A program made the translations under genes and the position numbers. This document shows, one piece after another, positions 1-8,130 of a stretch of 64,000 nucleotides of DNA. Position 1 is the first letter of the stretch, and each line of letters starts with the position of its first letter. The stretch is from NCBI GenBank assembly GCA_031292255.1, contig JARLHN010000034.1:62001-126000 (forward strand), written 5' to 3'. Source of the DNA: Oryzomonas sp. Lineage in GTDB: Bacteria > Desulfobacterota > Desulfuromonadia > Geobacterales > Pseudopelobacteraceae. Below the pieces are notes generated by a model. That model worked only from the letters and a program-made list of their open reading frames with translations. It did no database searches and was not told the DNA's origin.

Positions 1-1668
1 ACGGAGAAGTATCCGAGCGATTCCCGGCTGACCCGCTTCTACCGTCACTGGATGGGGCGGCTGCTCCATGAAAAGCCCTTGCGCTACAGCTTCCTGACGG
101 CAGTGGTCGTCCTGCTGCTTGCCTCGTGCTCGCTGATCTACTTCAAGGCCGTGACGGTCAAGATGCTCCCCTTCGACAATAAAAACGAAATGCAGGTCAT
201 TATCGATGCCCCTGACGGAACGCCGCTGGAGCAGACCGCCCGAATCACCAGGGAGATGGGTGATGCACTGCGGACAATGCCGGAGGTGACCGATTTCCAG
301 ATGTATGTGGGTACCAGCGCCCCCTTCAACTTCAACGGTCTGGTCCGGCATTACTACCTGCGCAAGGGCAGCAACCAGGCCGACATCCAGGTCAACCTGC
401 TTCCCAAGGACAAGAGGAAGGACCAGTCCCATGACACGGCCAAGCGCATCCGGCCGCTGGTCAAGGCCGTGGCCGACAGATACGGCGCACGGGTCAAGGT
501 GGCTGAGATCCCGCCCGGCCCGCCGGTACTGGCCACCCTGGTAGCTGAGGTCTATGGACCAAATGATGCCGGCCGCGCCGGTATTGCCGCCAAGGTCAAA
601 GCGATCATGCAGCAGACGGCCGGCGTGGTGGATGTGGACATGTACCGCGAGGACGACCAGCATAAACTGAGTTTCAACGTGGATCGCGAGAAGGCGGCAT
701 TGTCCGGAATTTCCGTGGAGGATGTTACCGCTACCATGGCCATGGCGCTGGGGGGGCGAAACGTTGGACTACTCCATCTGCCGAAGGAGAAGGAGCCTGT
801 CTTTATAAACCTGCGTCTGCCCACCGCAAGCCGCGGTTCCGTGGCTGACCTGGCGTCAGTCAACGTTCCGGGATCACGGGGCTCCGTGCCTCTTTCCCAG
901 TTGGTGCGGACTACCAGCGGCAGCGAGGAGAAGACACTCTATCGCAAGAACCTGAAGAATGTGGTCTACGTGATCGGTGATGTGGCCGGCCAGACCGAGG
1001 CGCCGGTCTACGCCATCCTTAAGATGCAGAAGGAGATTGCATCCTTGCCAACCCCTGACGGTCAGAAGATAGAAATCCTGGCATCCAAACAGCCCTGGTC
1101 CGAAGAGCACATGGGCATGAAGTGGGACGGAGAGTGGCATATCACCTACGAGGTTTTCCGTGATCTGGGCATGGCCTTCGGGGCGGTGATGGTGCTGATC
1201 TACATCCTTGTGGTGGCCTGGTTCCGCGACTTTACCACGCCGTTGGTGATCATGGCCCCGATCCCGCTGACCCTCATCGGCATTTTGCCGGGGCATGCCA
1301 TATTCGGGGCATTTTTTACCGCGACATCCATGATCGGCTTTATCGCCCTGGCCGGGATCATCGTACGCAATTCGATCATTTTGATCGACTTTGCTGAAAT
1401 GAAACGCCGTGAGGGGATGCCCCTGGACAAAGCCATCATCGAGGCCGGAGCGGTACGTTTCCGTCCCATGCTGCTGACCGCCGCCGCGGTGGTGGTGGGA
1501 AGTTTCGTGATCGTTTTCGATCCGATCTTCCAAGGATTGGCCCTGGCCATGATGTTCGGCGAAATCGCCTCGACAACCCTTTCCCGGGTAACCATTCCGA
1601 TACTGTACTATCTGGTGCAGTCGTGGAAAGAGCGGCGTCATATAGGTGAAACAAAGGAGGATGTTTGA
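1..1668 (+). CDS. RND efflux permease, C-terminal part (5' end outside window)
   Basis: The frame is open from base 1, so only the last 555 residues are visible; a full RND permease is about 1,000-1,060. The visible part holds the second large periplasmic (porter) region, roughly the first 330 residues, followed by a hydrophobic C-terminal bundle. It carries the RND-typical helix reading [13 protein letters not shown] and ends in a basic tail. RND pumps are inner-membrane proton-driven trimers that export drugs or metal ions with a membrane-fusion protein and an outer-membrane channel, which would lie upstream of the window. The internal ATG at 52 is not a real start. The stop overlaps the next start (TGATG), indicating an operon with the following redox/ArsR genes. 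Substrate is unknown. Confidence 0.9.
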   Translation, partial: TEKYPSDSRLTRFYRHWMGRLLHEKPLRYSFLTAVVVLLLASCSLIYFKAVTVKMLPFDNKNEMQVIIDAPDGTPLEQTARITREMGDALRTMPEVTDFQMYVGTSAPFNFNGLVRHYYLRKGSNQADIQVNLLPKDKRKDQSHDTAKRIRPLVKAVADRYGARVKVAEIPPGPPVLATLVAEVYGPNDAGRAGIAAKVKAIMQQTAGVVDVDMYREDDQHKLSFNVDREKAALSGISVEDVTATMAMALGGRNVGLLHLPKEKEPVFINLRLPTASRGSVADLASVNVPGSRGSVPLSQLVRTTSGSEEKTLYRKNLKNVVYVIGDVAGQTEAPVYAILKMQKEIASLPTPDGQKIEILASKQPWSEEHMGMKWDGEWHITYEVFRDLGMAFGAVMVLIYILVVAWFRDFTTPLVIMAPIPLTLIGILPGHAIFGAFFTATSMIGFIALAGIIVRNSIILIDFAEMKRREGMPLDKAIIEAGAVRFRPMLLTAAAVVVGSFVIVFDPIFQGLALAMMFGEIASTTLSRVTIPILYYLVQSWKERRHIGETKEDV

Positions 1669-2093
1669 TGTTTTGGTCGAAAAAGGCAAGACCATCAGGA
1701 GAAGGAATGGAGGTGGCCAAGCAGTGTCAACTGGAAGCGGAGGCGCTTTACCGGTCCGGTACCCATCACTGCGCCGAAGCTGTAATGGAAGCTGTCAGAA
1801 AGCACTTTGCGCCCGAAGTGCCTGAGTCCGCAGTCAAAGCCGTTGCCGGTTTTGGCGGCGGTTCCGGTTCCGGCTGCTTATGTGGGGCGGTGTCCGGCGG
1901 CACCGTGGCGTTGGGGGTGGTACTGGCAGATAAGAAGAGTACCTCGCATCTGACAAAGGAATTGCACACCTGGTTTAAGGAAAAGTACGGGGTTACCTGC
2001 TGCAAGACTATTCGCCAGACCCACGGGGGTGCCTGTCCGGTCTTGACGGGTGAAGTCGCGGGCAAGATCGCTGAAATGCTCGACAGAAAATAG
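1668..2093 (+). CDS. C-GCAxxG-C-C family redox protein
   Basis: A 141-aa protein matching the C_GCAxxG_C_C family: HHCAEAV near residue 25, a glycine-rich run leading to GCLCGAVSGG, then GVTCCKTI and a final conserved Cys (GGACPV). The spaced cysteines suggest redox or metal chemistry, but no function is established for the family. ATG 1668 overlaps the RND stop and has an AAAGGAGG Shine-Dalgarno 7 nt upstream; a TTG one codon earlier is less likely. Its position between an RND pump and an ArsR regulator points to metal/metalloid or thiol stress. Confidence 0.88.
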   Translation: MFWSKKARPSGEGMEVAKQCQLEAEALYRSGTHHCAEAVMEAVRKHFAPEVPESAVKAVAGFGGGSGSGCLCGAVSGGTVALGVVLADKKSTSHLTKELHTWFKEKYGVTCCKTIRQTHGGACPVLTGEVAGKIAEMLDRK

Positions 2094-2106
2094 AAAGGAG
2101 TGCACC

Positions 2107-2331
2107 ATGAAGGAAGAATTTTATATCGAACGTATTATCCGCACCGTGGCCGGGTCATTTGTCATGATATCTCTGTTGCTCGCCCACTTCCATTCGCCCT
2201 ACTGGCTCTTGTTTACCGGCTTTGTCGGGCTTAATCTGTTTCAATCCGGTTTTACCCAGTTCTGCCCGATGTTCACGATCCTGGAGAAATTTGGTGTGCC
2301 GCGCTTTCCCAAGGAATCATGCGGCAAATGA
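2107..2331 (+). CDS. DUF2892 (YgaP-like) membrane protein
   Basis: A 74-aa protein with two hydrophobic segments (about residues 13-28 and 33-48) and the DUF2892 pattern ending in FTQFCPMFTILEKFG. The same domain forms the membrane part of YgaP-type rhodanese proteins, where cysteines near the second helix are typical. ATG 2107 follows a GAAAGGAGTG Shine-Dalgarno; longer upstream reading is in the previous gene's tail and is not used. It lies 13 nt after the C-GCAxxG gene and is probably cotranscribed with it. Confidence 0.85.
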   Translation: MKEEFYIERIIRTVAGSFVMISLLLAHFHSPYWLLFTGFVGLNLFQSGFTQFCPMFTILEKFGVPRFPKESCGK

Positions 2332-2368
2332 GCTGTGAACAAACCTGAAAGCGGGAATTGGAGGTGAC

Positions 2369-2647
2369 ATGGATACTTTTAATTCAATAGCACACACCTT
2401 GAAACTGATTGGGCATCCCTTGCGGTTACAGATTGTCGCCGGCCTGATCAGGCAGCCAAAATGCGTAAAGGACATCTGGGAATGCCTTGACATGCCGCAG
2501 GCCGTGATCTCCCAACATCTGGCAAAGCTGAAAGCAGGCGGCATCATCGAGGGTAAGCGGTTCGGAGTCGAGATTCATTATACGGTGATTGATCCGATGG
2601 TAAAGATGGTGGTTGAACACCTGACAGACAATGAGGCAAATTTATGA
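2369..2647 (+). CDS. ArsR-family winged-helix regulator
   Basis: A 92-aa ArsR/SmtB-type repressor. The helix-turn-helix is visible around residues 30-60 (CVKDIWECLDMPQAVISQHL), followed by the beta-wing (EGKRFGVEIHYTV). Two cysteines, in KC-VKDIW-EC, lie in the helix where ArsR proteins often bind metalloids, although the spacing is not the classic CxC. GGAGGTGAC precedes ATG 2369. Placement at the distal end of the RND/DUF2892 operon suggests autoregulation of that operon in response to a metal, metalloid or redox cue. The last codons overlap the next small gene. Confidence 0.88.
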   Translation: MDTFNSIAHTLKLIGHPLRLQIVAGLIRQPKCVKDIWECLDMPQAVISQHLAKLKAGGIIEGKRFGVEIHYTVIDPMVKMVVEHLTDNEANL

Positions 2648-2733
2648 AAGACATTTTCGTTGTTCTCGTGATTTTCGTCATTTGGGTACTCCTGCAGAAA
2701 GTGATTCTTCCAAGGCTCGGCATTTCGACATGA
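2644..2733 (+). CDS. 29-aa single-pass membrane peptide
   Basis: A very short gene starting in the ATGA overlap with the arsR-like stop. It encodes 29 residues: MKD, then a strongly hydrophobic helix (IFVVLVIFVIWVLLQ), then a short basic tail KVILPRLGIST. The coupling to the regulator, the clean membrane profile and the clean stop argue that it is real. Function is unknown; it may be a small accessory of the RND/DUF2892 system. Confidence 0.6.
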   Translation: MKDIFVVLVIFVIWVLLQKVILPRLGIST

Positions 2734-2906
2734 ATGTCGAACTCATGCGATCTCGCGGGCCGAGATGCCAAAACAAAGAAAGTCAGTAGTACAGCTGCGG
2801 AAGATGAAAAGCAACATCGGTCAAACAAATGATTAATGAGTAGGTGTCCGAGGTATGCCACCATTTGCCGTGATGTGTTTATTCATGGCAGCATACCTCG
2901 ATCTGC

Positions 2907-3149
2907 TCAACTAAAGCTCGATTTGGAATGAAGCGTTGACAGCCGGCCGGTATGATCCGGTTCCATGTGATTGTGGATCAGATAATCAATATCGTTTGCT
3001 TGCAACGAGATGGAATTCGGCTTGTCTTCAAATGCCATCGTGTTGCAATCCACGTCCTCTGTCAAATCCGTCAATGCCGTTTTTTCGCCATGGACAACAT
3101 AGGGATTCCTGATTGGCATTGTTCTCCCGCAGGATGAAGAATGTTCAGC
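2907..3149 (-). pseudogene. flavodiiron protein (FprA/ROO-type) N-terminal remnant
   Basis: About 75 codons on the minus strand keep signatures of the flavodiiron metallo-beta-lactamase domain: NPYVVHGEKTALTD resembles the NSYLI-DEKTALID segment, and DIDYLIHNHMEPDHTGRL resembles the conserved 'IDY-VNH-EPDHSG' diiron motif. The usual N-terminal residues and the remaining roughly 300 residues are absent. Frame is lost on both sides, so this is read as a decayed fragment. Confidence 0.6.
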
Positions 3150-3156
3150 CGGAAAA

Positions 3157-3185
3157 AGGTTCCCCCTCCCCAGCGGGGGGAGGGA
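3157..3185. repeat. GC-rich palindromic repeat (CCCTCCCC-GGGGAGGG type)
   Basis: A C-rich arm TTCCCCCTCCCC and a G-rich arm GGGGGGAGGGAA around a short AGC centre form a strong dyad. It is one of about eight related copies in the window, here between the flavodiiron remnant and the cytochrome gene. Confidence 0.7.
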
Positions 3186-3224
3186 ACCAAAATAGCGGGA
3201 TATGGGTTCAACTCCGGTAGGAAT

Positions 3225-5099
3225 TTATTGTCTTGTCTCAAGCATCTTAATGGCCAAATCCAGGTTGTGATAGGCAATCGCCCTAATCTTGCTGATTTCG
3301 GGAGAAGCCGGCAGTTTGCCGAGATGGCCAAGGAACTTGTCGAGATTCCTGCGTGCCTGATTTGTTGTCTTCTCATCAAATGGAATGGATAAATCCATCC
3401 CCTTGACGTCCCAGGCATCTTTGGGTAACACCGTAAAGGGTGCCATATCCTCGTTCCTCCGGCCAGCTGCCAGTGGTGGCGGCTCCCATTTTGCATCCGT
3501 GAAACGCATCCCATTGCGATCCGCAATGACTTTATAGCTCCCCTTGAATGGCTTGGTCACATCTTTCTCTTCAAAGTACGTCCATTCTGAAACCCCGACC
3601 TGATCGTGGGAATCGTGACAGGTGCCACACTTCCTTGCCTTCCCCAGAGCATGGCTGAGCTTGTCCATTTGAATCCAGAGAATTGCTTTGTTCGCTGAAG
3701 GCAGGTCGTTTCTGGTGCCGACAACGATGAAGGCATCGTTCACATCGGTGGCTGAACGAGAAACTTCAAATGCCGGTGGCTCTCCAATCCTGACGTTGCC
3801 AGGTACTGTCCGTTTCGGTATCGCCCGGAATAATAGTCCGGTTGGTCCAAGCTCTTGCGTCTGGTTGAGGACGGCCATTGGATATGGCTTCACTGCGATC
3901 CAGCGTCCGGAGGCATCACGGATGAGTGTCGGGAGATCGCGGGTGCCATAATATTCCTTATGCTTTGCATAAGGCGTCTCGACACCTGCGATATTGCCTC
4001 TTCCCCAGAAGGTGTATTGGTAAGCCCCGGAAACGGTAACATGGCAGGCGCTACAATCCACGTTGGCGTGTGCTGACTTCCGAATCGCCTTGACGATGTC
4101 GCCATGGCAGGTCGCACAGGCAGATCTCGCATCGTCTGAAGCTAGATGCCCAAAGTTGTGACTAATGGGCTTGTGGCAGTCCAGGCATTGGATGCCTGCC
4201 TTGATATGCGCTCCTTGTGGCAGTGAATTCGGAAAGGAATATTCTCCACGAACATATCCGGCACCACGGCGACGATCCATGGGGCCGGCATGGCAAATGC
4301 TCGCTCGCCCGCCACCGTAGCAGCTCGGGGTATCAGGTTTCCCGAACGAGTGACTTCCCGCACCGGCAAAGGGCCGATAATGACAGTCGTTACAACTGGG
4401 GTGACACATATTGCAACTTCTATCAGAAATGGCATTCTGCGTTCCTGTAAAGGGTTGGGTGGTCTGGTTCTGCAAGCTTGTGCTGTTTTGCCCGAACCAC
4501 ATTCCGCAGTTCTGCGGGCCTGGAAGTTTCTCGGACCACATGCGAAAAGCTCGCTGATGCTTCATAAGCCCTTTGTCTGAACTGTTATAATCATTCACCT
4601 CCTTATCATGGCAACGTCCGCAGGTCTCTTTAGCAATTTTCGGTGAATATGCCAAAGTTTTCGGATCCCGGTCATGCCATTCGATTCCAACAATCATTTT
4701 TGCCCCAGCAGCCTTGAGCTTATCTGGATCACCCTTTGGAATCATGCTCTCCATTCCACCCCCGCTCGGTGAGAGCGGCTGCATTACCCCCGCCGCATTG
4801 CGGGAAAGGGCTTCCAGCTTGACCTTGGGGCCGACGGCTACTACGAAGGGCCGGAGTATTCCCTTGTGGGAAGATTCCTTGCCGGATTGTGAGCCATCTC
4901 CCAGGTGGCAGTCAACACAGGTTGCCCCCTTCATGCCGGTTTCCTTGTCAACCTGTGCCGGATCAAGGTACATGGACTCGGCTCCGAGCAATTTCATCCT
5001 GTTTTTGTCACGGTGGCATATCACACATTGAGATGTTGCATCAAAGCCCCACGACACTGATGCGGTTGCCAACAAAGTCAATATAATGAGCATTCTCAT
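3225..5099 (-). CDS. periplasmic multihaem c-type cytochrome (9 CXXCH + 1 CX8CH), ExtM-like
   Basis: A 624-aa exported cytochrome. A signal peptide (MRMLIILTLL...WGFDA) is followed by nine canonical haem sites at about residues 25, 61, 160, 229, 236, 305, 328, 349 and 491. A tenth, atypical C-X8-C-H (CYGGGRASICH) lies near 260, inside the block SCYGGGRASICHAGP-DRRRGAGY. That block is one I associate from memory with the Geobacter ExtM cytochromes of selenite/tellurite-linked operons. Start 5099 is chosen for AGGAGATAAC immediately upstream and the clean signal peptide; a longer reading to 5156 has no ribosome site. It is the last gene of the minus-strand cytochrome/porin cluster. Electron-transfer role is sure; the substrate is inferred. 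Confidence 0.9.
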   Translation of the reverse strand: MRMLIILTLLATASVSWGFDATSQCVICHRDKNRMKLLGAESMYLDPAQVDKETGMKGATCVDCHLGDGSQSGKESSHKGILRPFVVAVGPKVKLEALSRNAAGVMQPLSPSGGGMESMIPKGDPDKLKAAGAKMIVGIEWHDRDPKTLAYSPKIAKETCGRCHDKEVNDYNSSDKGLMKHQRAFRMWSEKLPGPQNCGMWFGQNSTSLQNQTTQPFTGTQNAISDRSCNMCHPSCNDCHYRPFAGAGSHSFGKPDTPSCYGGGRASICHAGPMDRRRGAGYVRGEYSFPNSLPQGAHIKAGIQCLDCHKPISHNFGHLASDDARSACATCHGDIVKAIRKSAHANVDCSACHVTVSGAYQYTFWGRGNIAGVETPYAKHKEYYGTRDLPTLIRDASGRWIAVKPYPMAVLNQTQELGPTGLLFRAIPKRTVPGNVRIGEPPAFEVSRSATDVNDAFIVVGTRNDLPSANKAILWIQMDKLSHALGKARKCGTCHDSHDQVGVSEWTYFEEKDVTKPFKGSYKVIADRNGMRFTDAKWEPPPLAAGRRNEDMAPFTVLPKDAWDVKGMDLSIPFDEKTTNQARRNLDKFLGHLGKLPASPEISKIRAIAYHNLDLAIKMLETRQ

Positions 5100-5159
5100 G
5101 TTATCTCCTAATGAAGACGGTTCTGTGCTGCAAATATCTGTAGTATCACGCGACACTAT

Positions 5160-5512
5160 AAGTGTGATAAAATGTCAAAGGCAAGTAGATTTTTAACTCA
5201 GCTCTGTTGAGCTTGCATGACATAGGAATTTCTTCCGTAAATAGCCTTATCTGACGAGTCGAGTATAAGTAATTATTCCTCTTTATTTGCAAACATAATT
5301 TGTTGCGTATGTCTGAAATATTCAATAGCTTGATTTGTAAATGATAAACGATACAAAGTATATCGAGCTTATCAGTAATCATAATTAACTCAATTATTCA
5401 GTGGCAATGAACAGATCCGGGGCCACCTCGATGAATACACGCCAGTAAAAGGTTGCCATACTATGGCTGTAACGGTTGTTTAATACGTATCAGGTCATAA
5501 ATGGCATTACAC
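5160..5512. other. AT-rich intergenic region, no gene seen
   Basis: This stretch between the decahaem-like cytochrome gene and the small Cys protein is AT-rich. It has only short open frames without ribosome sites or family motifs. It probably contains the cytochrome promoter (TTGACA near 5180 on the minus strand), but no convincing -10 at proper spacing was found. Confidence 0.4.
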
Positions 5513-5791
5513 CTAATCAATAAGGTACTTAATTATGAGCAGCTTCAACAAATTTTGGCAGTTAACATCTTTAGCCATATCAGGTATCAATAATTGCAAA
5601 TCATCTATACTGACTTCGAGGGAGCTGTCTGTAATTCCATCAATCAGGGGGTTTTTCTTGACCGCGCGATATCTTGAGCATGAGTCGTAACTACCGAAGC
5701 AGAGCTTGCTTTTGATATATTCAGCCGATTTGGGCATTTCCGTCATTGCGGTTTTAAAGAAGTTGCAACGACTGTAGAATTCACAAACCAT
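5513..5791 (-). CDS. small Cys-motif protein (CxxxxxC...CxxxxxxC)
   Basis: A 92-aa protein. Its N terminus has MVCEFYSRCNFF, then a helix-like stretch, then CFGSYDSCSRYRAVK. I recognise this arrangement of C-x5-C and C-x6-C-xRY as a recurrent small module in deltaproteobacteria, sometimes fused to signalling proteins, that could bind a metal or Fe-S centre. Function is unknown. GGAGACTGAAG precedes ATG 5791. A near-perfect dyad lies directly upstream. The gene sits between two cytochrome genes on the same strand, so a redox-linked role is a guess only. Confidence 0.65.
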   Translation of the reverse strand: MVCEFYSRCNFFKTAMTEMPKSAEYIKSKLCFGSYDSCSRYRAVKKNPLIDGITDSSLEVSIDDLQLLIPDMAKDVNCQNLLKLLIIKYLID

Positions 5792-5802
5792 CTTCAGTCT
5801 CC

Positions 5803-5836
5803 ATGGTCAGCCCCCGGCAGTGCCGGGGGTGACCAT
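5803..5836. terminator. strong dyad upstream of small Cys protein gene
   Basis: ATGGTCA-g-CCCCCGGCA-g-TGCCGGGGG-TGACCAT is an almost perfect palindrome, with only a single bulged and a single central base. It ends 12 nt before the start at 5791. It could terminate transcription from the upstream cytochrome gene or act as an operator or mRNA hairpin; no T-run follows on the minus strand. Confidence 0.55.
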
Positions 5837-6016
5837 TTAATTTGGATTCAGCTTATCCGGTTATACACGTGATGAATTTTGCTGACCCCATTTGCTGCTG
5901 ACGTCCGGGGCGAAACGGGTCCGCAATAAAGTCGGCATAGTGAAATTTACATGCCGCCACTATCCTCAGGTCAAGGAAGATCCTTCGACTTGAGTTTTAT
6001 AAACAACCCAATCTGA

Positions 6017-7450
6017 TTATTTCCTGATGTGTTGCTTGGCAAACCTTCCGCCGATCTTCATCGGGTCACCCTTGTAGCCCAGTGCCTTCCAATCCATCCG
6101 AGTGCCTCCCATGTGACATTCACCGCAGGCAAGCGCCTCTTCCTTTGGAGCGATCATATGATGCTGGCCGATGTAGGAAACGGTGCTGACGAACTTGTAC
6201 GTGCCACTGTAAGGGAGGCCAGACCCCTTGGCGCCATCCTCAAGCGACTTCTGCCAATTCAGCGTGTCCCAGAGACCCTTGTACTGCTGAAATACACTGA
6301 GATACTTGTACTGCGCATCCATTGGCTGCTTGCCGACGTAGGTTTTGAATGGATAGATCTTGGCGGCTTTCTCGTTGATGGAACCGTAGGGCGCCGTCAT
6401 GATTACCGGTTTGGAGGGGTCCTTGATCTTCTCGCCCTTCATGTAACGCTTGATAGTGCCGTCATACCACATATAGGTCGGCACAACGTTCCTGGCCCAG
6501 GAATATGTGCCCTTGCTATTGTCGAACGTGGCCCGCCCTTCTTGGGGTGGAATCTTCAAGTTTTTGCCGACAGTTGACCAATCCCAACTCATGCGCGTTG
6601 CCTTGCCGCGAGCGAAGTAGGCTATGTGGCAGGTCTGGCAGGCTACAGTCTTTAAGTGGTTGTTGAGAATGGCTTTGTTGCGCGACTTCTGGTGCGGGGC
6701 GTTTTTGCCGTTGTGGCAGTCCTCACAGAAGACTCGGCCGTCATAAGTGGCCATCATGGTAGAAGCGCCGGCGATGCGGTGATCTTTGGTCACATGGCAG
6801 GCCTGACATGTAAAGCCCTGCCCACCCTTGGCCTTGACGGCCATGTGAACGTCGAGGGACCTGTCCGCCGTATTGAGAGAGGATTCAAGGTCTCCGTGCT
6901 TCACACAGTTGTCGCCACCGCCGTTGAAGTGACAGAAACCGCAGTTTCTGAGTGTGGGGGCGGAGACACTGGCGGCTGCCTTGTCAAGGTCTGCGAACTC
7001 GGTGATTTTGTCGTCTTCCCTGCCGTAGTCCCCCTTTTGGGCGTGGCAGATGAGACAGTCGATCTTGGTCTTGTCAGATAAATCAAATTGTTTACTGTTC
7101 CAAAAATAGCTGGGGTGACACTCGGTGCAATGTCCGCGGGCTTCCTGATTCGGCCCGCCCTCGACGCTGACGCAGAAGGCATTAAGCATGTTGGTTTTAC
7201 CAAACTCGGCCTTACTGTGCTCATAACCACGGACATGTCCTTTCGTCGGCCCTTTCCAGAGCCAATGTGGTGTTTTGATGAAATCGGATGCCTGTTTATC
7301 GTGGCACTCCAAGCATGCCTTGGTGACGCTGGGACCATCTTTGAACGGCCCCTTGAGGAACTCTGCGTGGTCCGGCCCGGCAAAAGCCAAAGAAGCCGCC
7401 AGGCTTATGGATGCTGACAGGAAGAGTGCCACCAGTTGCTTCATTTTCAT
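6017..7450 (-). CDS. octahaem cytochrome c, tetrathionate-reductase (OTR) family
   Basis: A 477-aa exported cytochrome with a signal peptide (MKMKQLVALFLSASISLAAS-LAFA). It has eight CXXCH sites, at about residues 46, 108, 132, 170, 215, 242, 271 and near 447. Between the fourth and fifth is GGGDNCVKHGDLE, the OTR-family segment whose lysine is the distal ligand of the active-site haem in Shewanella OTR. OTR enzymes reduce tetrathionate, nitrite or hydroxylamine in vitro; their true substrate is unsettled. Start 7450 has GGAG 8-10 nt upstream and a clean leader; the longer frame to 7630 does not. Neighbours (porin, small periplasmic protein, multihaem cytochrome) suggest a reductase with an outer-membrane electron path. 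Confidence 0.92.
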   Translation of the reverse strand: MKMKQLVALFLSASISLAASLAFAGPDHAEFLKGPFKDGPSVTKACLECHDKQASDFIKTPHWLWKGPTKGHVRGYEHSKAEFGKTNMLNAFCVSVEGGPNQEARGHCTECHPSYFWNSKQFDLSDKTKIDCLICHAQKGDYGREDDKITEFADLDKAAASVSAPTLRNCGFCHFNGGGDNCVKHGDLESSLNTADRSLDVHMAVKAKGGQGFTCQACHVTKDHRIAGASTMMATYDGRVFCEDCHNGKNAPHQKSRNKAILNNHLKTVACQTCHIAYFARGKATRMSWDWSTVGKNLKIPPQEGRATFDNSKGTYSWARNVVPTYMWYDGTIKRYMKGEKIKDPSKPVIMTAPYGSINEKAAKIYPFKTYVGKQPMDAQYKYLSVFQQYKGLWDTLNWQKSLEDGAKGSGLPYSGTYKFVSTVSYIGQHHMIAPKEEALACGECHMGGTRMDWKALGYKGDPMKIGGRFAKQHIRK

Positions 7451-7573
7451 ATTCAAACTCCTTTTTTGTACTGATTGGCTGTTGTAAAATAAAATAATAT
7501 ATATATGCGGAAATATTGATTCGTTGGTGTGATAAAATCCCCGCCGGATGACTTCTGCTTCTCGCTGCGTAAG

Positions 7574-7620
7574 ACCTTCTCCATGAGGACTTCCACCGGG
7601 AGATTCCTCATGGAGAAGGT
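7574..7620. repeat. perfect 16-bp inverted repeat ahead of OTR gene
   Basis: ACCTTCTCCATGAGGA at 7574-7589 and its exact complement at 7605-7620 flank a 15-nt loop. The repeat lies between the small periplasmic gene (ends 7703) and the OTR start (7450). It could be a transcript-processing or terminating hairpin or an operator; no T-run is present on the minus strand. Confidence 0.7.
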
Positions 7621-7702
7621 ACGTATTCATTACAAATTGATATAAATATTTGCAGAAGCATCGGTATAAAACCGAGTGATCGACGAATCTAAAATAGGAC
7701 TT

Positions 7703-8026
7703 CTAACAGCCGGCCGTTTTTTTGAAGAGCTTACTGTTGTTTTTATTGTTTTCTTTTTCGAATTTGCAGCGGATCTCGTCACCTTCGACGATACGATGAT
7801 CCTTGAATTTGTCGAGAGTAAGATCATCGGTAATGGAGATAGGTACATTTTCGCTGGTCTTGTTATCCTTGAGGATAGCCGTTGCCGATTTGCCGTCCGC
7901 CGCCATTTCGATTTTAGTGATGACTCCCACCATCTTGATCTCATCGGCATGTGCGGAGTTCACCAACGACAGGCTCCCTGTAAACAGTATCGAAAGACAG
8001 AATATAATGGAATAAATGCGTTTCAT
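7703..8026 (-). CDS. small periplasmic protein, ExtJ-position protein
   Basis: A 107-aa protein with a signal peptide (MKRIYSIIFCLSILFTGSL...AHA) and a short soluble domain beginning DEIKMVGVITKIEMAADGKSATAILKD, which looks like a small beta-barrel fold. It ends in a Lys-rich tail with a terminal TAGC. AAAGGAG lies upstream of ATG 8026; the longer frame to 8128 is not supported. It sits directly after the porin gene, the same order as extI-extJ in Geobacter selenite/tellurite-type operons, so it is a candidate ExtJ analogue. I do not recognise the sequence well enough to assign it. Confidence 0.75.
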   Translation of the reverse strand: MKRIYSIIFCLSILFTGSLSLVNSAHADEIKMVGVITKIEMAADGKSATAILKDNKTSENVPISITDDLTLDKFKDHRIVEGDEIRCKFEKENNKNNSKLFKKTAGC

Positions 8027-8130
8027 TGTTCTACTCCTTTTGTGAATATAGGTAGTTATTTGTTTGGCCGTGTCGCTTGCAGAAAAAGCTGAAACCATCC
8101 GCCTGCACGCGACATGGATACAAAGCATGG

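Noticed and set aside
5146-5382. 78-aa minus-strand frame upstream of the multihaem cytochrome
   Set aside because: AT-rich, no ribosome site, no motif; more likely promoter DNA.
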